This document shows, piece after piece, positions 1 through 6,227 of a DNA stretch of 54,225 bases. How positions within the stretch are numbered: the stretch's first letter is position 1; every line of letters begins with the position of its first letter. The stretch spans positions 1 through 54,225 of the forward strand of contig CAIRYG010000006.1 of the NCBI GenBank assembly GCA_903882745.1, written 5' to 3'. The notes under the pieces were generated by a model, which had not been told where the DNA came from, did not search any database, and saw only the letters and a program-made list of their open reading frames with translations. The DNA is from an uncultured Gemmatimonadota bacterium (GTDB lineage Bacteria > Gemmatimonadota > Gemmatimonadetes > Gemmatimonadales > Gemmatimonadaceae). The position numbers and the translations under genes are program-made.

Positions 1-2
1 GC

Positions 3-197
3 TACCTTCGCCTTAAAGGCGGGGGCATGATTCCGGCGTTGACGTTTCGACATCTGGAGCTCCTGGGTGAGAGGCGAACATGTCGCCGTGGAGCCCGCCT
101 GTCCACTCATCCGACCTGTTCAGATAACCGAGACCACTTCTGTTTTGTAGCGATGAACGATGCTATTGCCCGCAAACTGGAAATAGCCACCAAATAA
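3..197 (+). CDS. 3' end of an unidentified gene, truncated by the window edge
   Basis: An open frame runs in from the left edge and ends with TAA at 195-197, giving at most 64 C-terminal residues. The last residues (MNDAIARKLEIATK) look like ordinary protein, but no family is recognisable. Base composition falls towards AT from about position 120 onward, unlike the GC-rich genes to the right. The frame points towards the tRNA-Thr gene and could be the last gene of an element inserted there. No upstream sequence is available, so the frame may be spurious. Confidence 0.3.
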   Translation, partial: YLRLKGGGMIPALTFRHLELLGERRTCRRGARLSTHPTCSDNRDHFCFVAMNDAIARKLEIATK

Positions 198-225
198 AAA
201 AGCACCCTCAACTGTTGAGAGTGCT
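195..225 (-). terminator. Rho-independent terminator, minus strand
   Basis: The bases at 201-225 form a 12-bp stem with one mismatch (AGCAC...GTGCT). Read on the minus strand the hairpin is followed directly by a run of six T (195-200). This is a classical intrinsic terminator for leftward transcription, most simply the end of the tRNA transcript. On the plus strand there is no T run after the stem. Confidence 0.65.
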
Positions 226-457
226 GGAGAAGCAGTATGAAGACATTGTCAGAAGCAGCCCAACTGCGATTACAGATGTTTTACAATCGGGAAATAACAA
301 CCGAGTCGGAGATGATGAGTTCCGTGTATGAACGGATTGAAAACCTCACTACGACCGCTCTACAAAGTATGGAAAATCCATACACAGCCCCATACACCAA
401 AAACCACCAAAATCAACAGACTTCCGTAAGTGATTGTTTTTAAACTACTTACAACAG
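198..457. other. AT-rich boundary segment next to tRNA-Thr
   Basis: This 260-base stretch is clearly richer in A and T than the rest of the window. It contains a perfect inverted repeat at 367-383 (seven-base arms around AAA) and two direct copies of CCATACAC at 378-385 and 390-397. It ends at the 3' end of the tRNA-Thr gene. Such repeats beside a tRNA 3' end are typical of integrase arm-binding sites at an attachment junction. The other junction and any integrase are not visible, so this is an inference. Confidence 0.35.
237..443 (+). CDS. Small hypothetical protein (68 aa)
   Basis: ATG at 237 is preceded by GGAGAAG at a workable distance for a ribosome binding site. The 68-residue product is polar and rich in Glu, Gln, Asn, Thr and Ser, with no membrane segment or known motif. 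Codon use is AT-rich, matching its local DNA and not the chromosome further right. It overlaps the inverted and direct repeats described for this boundary segment, so it may be a remnant rather than a working gene. Function unknown. Confidence 0.3.
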   Translation: MKTLSEAAQLRLQMFYNREITTESEMMSSVYERIENLTTTALQSMENPYTAPYTKNHQNQQTSVSDCF

Positions 458-529
458 AGCCACAGGTCGGAATTGAACCGACGACCGCTCGATTACGAAT
501 CGAGTGCTCTACCCCTGAGCTACTGTGGC
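458..529 (-). tRNA. tRNA-Thr (anticodon CGT)
   Basis: The reverse complement folds as a complete cloverleaf: acceptor GCCACAG/CTGTGGC with discriminator T, and anticodon loop TTCGTAA flanked by a CTCGA/TCGAG stem. The anticodon CGT reads ACG. No CCA is encoded. It is the last gene of the cluster, and its 3' end touches the AT-rich segment. Confidence 0.95.
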
Positions 530-541
530 GAGGGAACCTCA

Positions 542-623
542 TGCCCTGGCTCGGATTCGAACCGAGACGCCTTGCGGCACCACCCCCTCAAGATGGCGTG
601 TCTACCAGTTTCACCACCAGGGC
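542..623 (-). tRNA. tRNA-Leu (anticodon GAG)
   Basis: This is an 82-base gene with the long variable arm typical of tRNA-Leu, acceptor GCCCTGG/CCAGGGC and discriminator A. The anticodon region CTTGAGG gives GAG, which reads CTC and CTT. No CCA is encoded. Confidence 0.94.
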
Positions 624-712
624 GAGGATCTCTTCCATTATGTCCGGCATCAATCCACCGATGCCGATGCTACAACCTGCGTCCAAACCACACTACGAGC
701 CCATACTTCCAA

Positions 713-787
713 CGGGAGCGACGGGGCTCGAACCCGCGACCTCTCGAGTGACAGTCGAGTGCTCTAACCAAACTGAGCTACGCCCCC
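713..787 (-). tRNA. tRNA-Asp (anticodon GTC)
   Basis: Acceptor GGGGGCG pairs with CGCTCCC (one G-U pair), with discriminator G as expected for tRNA-Asp. The anticodon loop CTGTCAC sits on a CTCGA/TCGAG stem. No CCA is encoded. Confidence 0.95.
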
Positions 788-869
788 TGAACCGAACCCT
801 ACCCCTACATCCTGCACCCCCATCCTGCACCCACATCCTGCGTTTCTCGTCGCCGCCGAGGCGACCGGA

Positions 870-941
870 TAGCCCCAACGGGAGTCGAACCCGTCTCTGC
901 ACCTTGAAAGGGTGCCGTCCTAACCGATAGACGATGAGGCC
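870..941 (-). tRNA. tRNA-Glu (anticodon TTC)
   Basis: A 72-base cloverleaf with anticodon loop CTTTCAA on a GCACC/GGTGC stem, giving anticodon TTC. The acceptor stem contains G-U pairs at its first and fifth positions. It is followed downstream by tRNA-Asp. Confidence 0.93.
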
Positions 942-994
942 GACTATCGCCTGCTGTCCTACACCTACAACAGACAACCCACACTGCGGTCACA

Positions 995-1067
995 TAGCGC
1001 TAACGGGATTCGAACCCGTGTTCCAGCCTTGAGAGGGCCGTGTCCTAGTCCCCTAGACGATAGCGCC
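995..1067 (-). tRNA. tRNA-Glu (anticodon CTC)
   Basis: A second glutamate isoacceptor. Acceptor GGCGCTA pairs with TAGCGCT, discriminator A, anticodon loop CTCTCAA giving CTC, which reads GAG. It lies directly upstream of the TTC isoacceptor in the same transcript direction. Confidence 0.94.
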
Positions 1068-1103
1068 GCAGGACTTCCCTTCCGATACATCCTCAATTGT
1101 CGA

Positions 1104-1176
1104 CAGGCCCGGAGGGAATCGAACCCCCAACCGCCGGTTTTGGAGACCGGTGCTCTACCAATTGAGCTACGGACCT
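1104..1176 (-). tRNA. tRNA-Trp (anticodon CCA)
   Basis: Acceptor AGGTCCG/CGGGCCT with discriminator G, and anticodon loop CTCCAAA on a CCGGT/ACCGG stem, giving anticodon CCA. Confidence 0.95.
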
Positions 1177-1192
1177 AACATTCCGACAGGAG

Positions 1193-1267
1193 GGTGACTG
1201 ACGGGACTTGAACCCGCAACCCCCGGTGCCACAGACCGGTGCTCTAACCAGTTGAGCTACAGCCACC
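1193..1267 (-). tRNA. tRNA-His (anticodon GTG)
   Basis: Anticodon loop CTGTGGC sits on a CCGGT/ACCGG stem, giving GTG. The gene encodes the extra 5' G (position -1) that pairs with discriminator C, the identity element of tRNA-His. It is the first tRNA of the cluster in transcription order. Confidence 0.95.
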
Positions 1268-1312
1268 ATCGCCGGTTGATGCGCCCCCGGCAGGGATTTT
1301 GTACAGACTTCA

Positions 1313-1341
1313 AACGTAGCGCGACGACATGACTACTTCAA
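1313..1341 (-). promoter_or_regulatory. Possible promoter of the tRNA cluster
   Basis: On the minus strand TTGAAG (1336-1341) and TACGTT (1313-1318) are separated by 17 bases, about 45 bases upstream of tRNA-His. The spacing is ideal but the -10 box is weak. The tRNAs could also be read through from efp, because no convincing terminator lies between them. Confidence 0.4.
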
Positions 1342-1414
1342 CCTCACATCGCCACTTTCTCATCAGTTATTAAAAAAGCGCGGTGCAAACGACCGAAAAT
1401 CAGTCCCTCGACAC

Positions 1415-1981
1415 TCAGTCCTTCGCCCGATCCATGTACTCGCCAGTCGTCGGGTTCACACGCACCCGCTCGCCACTCGCAATAAACTCGGGCACGTTGA
1501 TCGTCACACCATTCTCCAACGTCGCCGGCTTGGTGCTCGCCGTCTTGGTCGCCGTCTTCATCACCGGCGCGGTGTCAACAATCGTCAGCGACAGATGCTG
1601 CGGCAGCTGAATACCGATCGCCTTGCCGTTGTAATACTCCGCGAGGATCTTCATCCCCGACTGCATCCACTGCGCATTGTCGCCCAACGTCTCGGCGTCC
1701 ATCTCCAGCTGATCGTAGTTCTCGGTGTTCATGAAATGCCAAGTGTCACCACCGGCATACATAAACTCCAGCTCGTGCGTCTCCATGTCGGCCTTCTCAA
1801 TGGAGTCGGCCGCGCGGAACCGATGCTCAAAGCTGTTGCCGCTGCGCATGTTCTTGAGCTTGGCCTGCACCATCGCGCGGAGGTTACCCGGCGTGTGGTG
1901 ACGGAACTCGATCACACGGCACGGATCGCCCTCGAACACGAGGACCATTCCGCGGCGGATTTGGGTGGCGGGCATTGCCAT
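1415..1981 (-). CDS. efp: Translation elongation factor P
   Basis: EF-P binds the ribosome between the P and E sites and relieves stalling at proline stretches. The 188-residue length and the three-domain layout match the family: KOW-like N-terminus, central OB domain, and C-terminal OB domain containing the segment PATLENGVTINVPEFI. The loop that normally carries the modified Lys or Arg reads HTPGNLRAM (residues 29-37), so the tip position holds Asn33 where Escherichia coli has Lys34. The downstream KLKN of the family is kept. An isolated strong promoter lies about 50 bases upstream and the tRNA cluster follows. The second in-frame ATG (codon 3) is an alternative start. The identification is secure; how, or whether, the loop is modified is unknown. 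Confidence 0.93.
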   Translation of the reverse strand: MAMPATQIRRGMVLVFEGDPCRVIEFRHHTPGNLRAMVQAKLKNMRSGNSFEHRFRAADSIEKADMETHELEFMYAGGDTWHFMNTENYDQLEMDAETLGDNAQWMQSGMKILAEYYNGKAIGIQLPQHLSLTIVDTAPVMKTATKTASTKPATLENGVTINVPEFIASGERVRVNPTTGEYMDRAKD

Positions 1982-2031
1982 TGAACGACATCCCTCTTAA
2001 GCGATTCGAAAGTGTTCGGAGGTAGCCTTCA

Positions 2032-2060
2032 AGTATAAACCAGACAATCGGTTGGGTCAA
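2032..2060 (-). promoter_or_regulatory. Strong sigma-70-type promoter of efp
   Basis: On the minus strand TTGACC (2055-2060) and TATACT (2032-2037) are separated by exactly 17 bases. Both boxes are near consensus, the best match seen in the window. The predicted transcript start is about 45 bases before the efp start codon. Confidence 0.72.
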
Positions 2061-2116
2061 CGTGTGTCCGGGCCGGCAGGGGGCCGGCATAGGGCCCCCC
2101 TGGGGGTTCAGAAGGC

Positions 2117-2872
2117 CTACGGCCTGCCGATTCCACTCCGAATAGACGGCCATAGCGTCCGGGCCGCACGACGAGCCCCCTCCGGCAACGGGTGGATTCC
2201 GTCCGCCTGATTGAGCGTCCGCACCGCCGCCACACCGTCCAGCAGGAAGGGCGACAGCGCAATCTTGGCCTCCCGAGCCACCCGCCCATACAGCGCATGG
2301 AACTCACGGGTATACCCGGTCCCCAAATTGGTCGGCGCCTCCATCTGCACCAGCAGCAGCTTCGCCCCGGGCTGCGCCGCACGAATCTTCCCCACAATCG
2401 CCCGAAGATTCGCCGCCGTCGAATCAGGATTCAGCCCCCGAAGCCCATCGTTGGCGCCAGTCTCAATCACCACCAAGTCGGCATGCTGCTTGAGCAGCCA
2501 ATCGGTGCGCCGCAGCGCTCCCGCCGACGTCTCCCCCGACAGGCCAGCGTTCACCACCTCCAGCGGCACGCGCAGCGAGTCGGCGATCTGCTGAATCACC
2601 GCAGGCCAACTGTCGTGCGCGGGGTCGTCCAGGCCATACCCGGCGGTGAGCGACGTCCCCAGAAACAGAACGCGAGGCGCCCCCGTACGGTCTTGCACCA
2701 CCTCCGGCGCCGCGCTGACTGCCAATGGCGCCGCCGCGGTGGTTGATTCCACAGGAACCGAGGGCTCCCCACCGGGGTTCGCCATTGGTGACTTCTTTGC
2801 CCCACCGGCGCTTGCCCCACCGGCGCTGGTGCCACCACCGCACGCCGCGCTCAGTAGTCCGAGTCCGATCAT
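2117..2872 (-). CDS. tesA: SGNH/GDSL esterase lipoprotein, TesA-like
   Basis: A predicted periplasmic arylesterase/lysophospholipase/thioesterase of the SGNH hydrolase family. A lipobox (LLSAAC, Cys11) is followed by a low-complexity Gly/Ala/Ser linker to about residue 60. Block I reads FLGTSLTAGYGL, so the usual Asp of GDSL is Thr while the nucleophile Ser is kept. Block III is ETGANDGLRG, and block V is DGIHP with the catalytic Asp and His. The 251-residue length equals a TesA domain plus linker. ATG at 2872 is chosen because it gives the lipoprotein signal and leaves a 58-base divergent gap to ybbA. The same divergent tesA / ybbA-ybbP arrangement occurs in Escherichia coli, which supports the assignment. 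Confidence 0.85.
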   Translation of the reverse strand: MIGLGLLSAACGGGTSAGGASAGGAKKSPMANPGGEPSVPVESTTAAAPLAVSAAPEVVQDRTGAPRVLFLGTSLTAGYGLDDPAHDSWPAVIQQIADSLRVPLEVVNAGLSGETSAGALRRTDWLLKQHADLVVIETGANDGLRGLNPDSTAANLRAIVGKIRAAQPGAKLLLVQMEAPTNLGTGYTREFHALYGRVAREAKIALSPFLLDGVAAVRTLNQADGIHPLPEGARRAARTLWPSIRSGIGRP

Positions 2873-2930
2873 CACGCCGCGCGTCCAACGCCCTCGGGCG
2901 AGACGGCGACTTCCCTGCACCGCTGCACTT

Positions 2931-3611
2931 ATGCTCACGGCCACACACCTCACGAAAGAATACCAGAGCGGCAACGGCCGGCTGGCGGTACTGAAACATG
3001 TCTCCTTCTCCGTCCCACAGGGGGCCTTTGTCGCGATCGTCGGCCCCTCGGGAAGCGGCAAGACGACCCTCCTCGGCCTCCTCGCCGGCCTCGACACGCC
3101 GAGTGATGGCGCCGTCAGCCTCGACGGCGTGGACATCACGCGGATGACCGAAGACCAGCGCGCCCTGCTACGCGGTGAGAAAGTCGGATTCATCTTCCAA
3201 TCGTTCCAACTGATCCCGACACTCACCGCATTGGAAAATGTGCAGGTGCCGCTGGAATTGCGCGGGGAGGACGGCTCCGCCGACCGCGCCCGCGACCTCC
3301 TGCAGCGCGTGGGGCTCGGCGACCGCACGGGACACTTCCCCGCCCAGCTCTCGGGGGGCGAACAGCAGCGGGTGGCCATTGCCCGCGCCTTCTCGAACAA
3401 TCCGCGCATCCTGTTTGCCGACGAGCCCACGGGCAACCTCGACGGCGCCACGGGCGAGCGAATCGTCGAACTCCTGCAGGAACTCAACCGCGAGTCGGGG
3501 TCGACCGTGGTGATTGTCACGCACGATATTGCGCTCGCCGAACGGACGGGGCGTGTGATTCGACTCCGCGACGGCGAAGTGGTGGAAGATCGGATGACCG
3601 GAGCCGGCTGA
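2931..3611 (+). CDS. ybbA: ABC transporter ATP-binding protein, YbbA/LolD type
   Basis: ATPase of a MacB/LolCDE-like ABC system. The 226-residue protein has Walker A GPSGSGKTT near residue 40, the Q-loop (FQSFQLIP), the signature LSGGEQQR, Walker B ILFADEPTGNLDG and the switch His in VTHD. The motif set, including the EPTGNLD Walker B, is that of the LolD/YbbA subfamily. Its stop codon overlaps the start of the permease gene (TGATG), so the two are translationally coupled. ATG at 2931 is preferred over upstream in-frame starts because those would invade tesA. Substrate unknown; in enteric bacteria the system is linked to envelope lipid or lipoprotein handling. Confidence 0.93.
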   Translation: MLTATHLTKEYQSGNGRLAVLKHVSFSVPQGAFVAIVGPSGSGKTTLLGLLAGLDTPSDGAVSLDGVDITRMTEDQRALLRGEKVGFIFQSFQLIPTLTALENVQVPLELRGEDGSADRARDLLQRVGLGDRTGHFPAQLSGGEQQRVAIARAFSNNPRILFADEPTGNLDGATGERIVELLQELNRESGSTVVIVTHDIALAERTGRVIRLRDGEVVEDRMTGAG

Positions 3612-6157
3612 TGGCAATGCGCTGGTCTGCTATTCCGCGTCTGGCCTGGCGCGAAAGCCGCACGGCTCGCCGTCGGCTGCTGTTGTACATGTCCTCGATC
3701 TCACTCGGCGTTGCCGCGCTCGTCGCGATCGATTCGTTCGCGGCAAATGTGCAGGCCTCGCTCAAATCGCAGTCGCGCACGCTGCTGGGCGGCGATGTGT
3801 CGTTCACGTACAATGCGCAGTTCCCGGAGGATGCGCAGCGAGCGCTCGACACGATCGCCGCGCGTGGCACGCCCGTGGCGCGGGTGGTGAGCTTTGGCTC
3901 CATGGTGTTGGCGCAGCGCTCGGGTGGCACGCGCCTCGCACAGGTGAAGGCGGTGGGTGAGGGATACCCGTTCTACGGCACGGTGGAAACGGCACCCGTG
4001 GGACGATGGGCGCAGGTGCAGACCGGCCGACGTGCGGTGGTCGACCCCGCGTTGCTGATCGCCCTCGACGCGCAGGTCGGCGACTCGCTGACCATCGGTT
4101 ACGGACGCTTTGAGATTATTGGCGCCGTTGAGGCGATGCCGGGGGATCCGGGGTTCGCCGCCGCGATCGGCCCGCGTGTGTATATCGCCGAACGCTACGC
4201 GGCCGAAACACAGCTCCTCGGCTTCGGGAGCCGCGCGTCGTACGAGGCGCTGGTAAAGCTGCCGGCGAACATCGCGAGCGACGACTGGGTGAAGGCCTAC
4301 CGCGCGCGACTCCAGAAGCAGAATGTGCGTGTGGTCACCGTCACGCAGCGCGAATCGAACTTGACCGAGTCGATCGGACAGCTCGCGGATTTCCTCGGCA
4401 TCGTGGGACTGATCGCATTGCTGCTCGGTGGGATTGGTGTCGCGAGCGGGGTGAATGCCTTTGTGACGCGCAAGATTGAGACCGTGGCCGTCCTGCGTTG
4501 CGTGGGTGCGACCAGTGGTCAGGTGCTCGGGATTTACGTACTGCAGGCCAGCGTCATGGGCTTCCTGGGTGCGGCCATGGGCGCGGTGCTTGGCGTGGCC
4601 ATTCAGTTTGGCCTTCCGCTGGTGCTCAAGGATTTCCTGCCGGTAGACGTCAGCGTCGCGCTGGACCCCAAGGCACTCCTGACGGGGCTCGGGATTGGCG
4701 TGTGGGTGGCGTTGGTCTTTGCGCTGCGGCCCTTGCTTGGACTTCGCCGTGTCTCGCCGTTGCAGGCGCTGCGGCGCGATGCCGACGCGCTTGATCGGGC
4801 ACGTGCTCGTGATATTCCCACGCAGTTGGTAAACGTGGCCTTGGTCGGCAGTGTGCTCGCGCTCTCGTTCCAGCGCGCCGGCTCACTCCGGCGCGGCGCG
4901 GGCTTTGCCGGTGGCATCGCGGGGAGCATGGTGGTGCTCTACCTGAGCGCCGCGGGGCTCTCGTGGCTCGCGCGCCGCATGGGAACGGCGCGGTGGCCGT
5001 ATGTGGCGCGCCAAGGACTCGCGAACCTGTATCGCCCCGGCAATCAGACGCGCACGGTGGTCCTCGCCCTCGGCTTCGGCTCGTTCTTGGTGAGCACCTT
5101 GTTCTTGGTGCAGGCCAATCTGCTCAACCAGTTCAATGTGACCGCGGCGCAGTCCAAGGCGAACATGATTCTGTTCGACATTCAAGACGACCAGCGCGCC
5201 GGCCTCGACTCCATCTTTGCGGCCGAAGGGCAGCAGGTGATGGGATATTCGCCGATCGTGACGATGAAGATTGCCGAGGTCAACGGGCTGAGTGGCGTGC
5301 GGTGGGCGGCCGCACATGCGATGCAGGCGACGCATTGGACGCTGCGTCGCGAGTATCGCTCGACATACCGCGACACGGTGGTGGCCACAGAGAAGATTGT
5401 GAGTGGGACGTGGTTTGGGGCCGCGACGCTCCCCGACTCTATCACCGAGCTGTCGCTCGATCAGGATGTCGCCAATCAGTTGAAGGTACAGGTCGGCGAT
5501 CAGATCGTGTGGGATGTGCAGGGGGTGCGGATTTTGTCGCAGATTACCAGCCTGCGTACCGTCACCTGGGGACGGTTCGAGCCGAACTTCTTTGCGGTGT
5601 TTGCGACGAAGGGGCTCGTAACGGCGCCCAAACAGTTTGTGACGATGGCAGCGGTGAGTGCGGACACAACCATCGCGCGCCTGCAGCGTCGCACCGTGTC
5701 GCGCTTCCCCAATGTGTCGAGTGTCGATCTCTCGCTTGTTCGTCGCACCGTCACGGAGATCCTTGAGAAGGTGAGCGTTGCCGTGCGATTCCTCGCGCTC
5801 TTTAGCTTGGCGATGGGAGTCCCCGTGCTGTTCAGTGCCGTGGCCGCCACGCGGCGCGACCGCCTGCGCGAGAGCGTGCTCCTCAAAACGCTGGGTGCCA
5901 CGCAGGCGCAGATTATGCGGATCCTGCTCGTGGAGTACGCCTTGCTCGGTGCCCTCGGCGCTCTGACCGGGATGGTCCTCTCCTTTGGCGGTGCCTGGGC
6001 GCTGATTCACTATGTGTTCAAGGGCTCGTTCTCACCGGCGATCGCCGCCGCGGCAGGGATCGCGGCCTTGATGATGGGGCTTGCTGTGACGATTGGCCTA
6101 GTGACGAGCCGCGATGTGTTTCGCGAAACGCCAATGGCGGCGCTGCGCGAGAACTGA
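3611..6157 (+). CDS. ybbP: ABC transporter permease, YbbP family (FtsX domains)
   Basis: An 848-residue inner-membrane permease and partner of the preceding ATPase. After a first transmembrane segment (MSSISLGVAALVAIDSF) there is a periplasmic domain, then a first three-helix FtsX-type bundle near residues 260-380 (FLGIVGLIALLLGGIGVASG, ending with LRRVSPLQALR). A further helix pair follows, then a second periplasmic domain and a last FtsX bundle near 720-845 ending with ETPMAALREN. The duplicated layout and the terminal ...PLQALR / PMAALR signatures are typical of YbbP. It is translated from an ATG overlapping the ybbA stop. A strong bidirectional terminator follows. Confidence 0.92.
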   Translation: MAMRWSAIPRLAWRESRTARRRLLLYMSSISLGVAALVAIDSFAANVQASLKSQSRTLLGGDVSFTYNAQFPEDAQRALDTIAARGTPVARVVSFGSMVLAQRSGGTRLAQVKAVGEGYPFYGTVETAPVGRWAQVQTGRRAVVDPALLIALDAQVGDSLTIGYGRFEIIGAVEAMPGDPGFAAAIGPRVYIAERYAAETQLLGFGSRASYEALVKLPANIASDDWVKAYRARLQKQNVRVVTVTQRESNLTESIGQLADFLGIVGLIALLLGGIGVASGVNAFVTRKIETVAVLRCVGATSGQVLGIYVLQASVMGFLGAAMGAVLGVAIQFGLPLVLKDFLPVDVSVALDPKALLTGLGIGVWVALVFALRPLLGLRRVSPLQALRRDADALDRARARDIPTQLVNVALVGSVLALSFQRAGSLRRGAGFAGGIAGSMVVLYLSAAGLSWLARRMGTARWPYVARQGLANLYRPGNQTRTVVLALGFGSFLVSTLFLVQANLLNQFNVTAAQSKANMILFDIQDDQRAGLDSIFAAEGQQVMGYSPIVTMKIAEVNGLSGVRWAAAHAMQATHWTLRREYRSTYRDTVVATEKIVSGTWFGAATLPDSITELSLDQDVANQLKVQVGDQIVWDVQGVRILSQITSLRTVTWGRFEPNFFAVFATKGLVTAPKQFVTMAAVSADTTIARLQRRTVSRFPNVSSVDLSLVRRTVTEILEKVSVAVRFLALFSLAMGVPVLFSAVAATRRDRLRESVLLKTLGATQAQIMRILLVEYALLGALGALTGMVLSFGGAWALIHYVFKGSFSPAIAAAAGIAALMMGLAVTIGLVTSRDVFRETPMAALREN

Positions 6158-6176
6158 TTGCAGCGCTTATGCATGG

Positions 6177-6213
6177 CAGACGGGGCGGCCACTTGATGTG
6201 GCCGCCCCGTCTG
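6177..6213. terminator. Bidirectional terminator between convergent genes
   Basis: A perfect 16-bp GC-rich stem (6177-6192 with 6198-6213) encloses a TTGAT loop. It sits in the 70-base gap between the stops of ybbP and the convergent minus-strand lipoprotein gene. There is no clear T run, but its position and stability make termination likely. Confidence 0.8.
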
Positions 6214-6227
6214 TGTGTCTCGCCGCG

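Noticed and set aside
430-930. Plus-strand frames across the tRNA cluster
   Set aside because: They run through tRNA genes on the other strand; the translated pieces are the known false peptides produced by tRNA sequences.
1268-1414. Intrinsic terminator between efp and the tRNA genes
   Set aside because: A T6 run is present on the minus strand near 1373-1378, but the preceding bases do not form a convincing stem.
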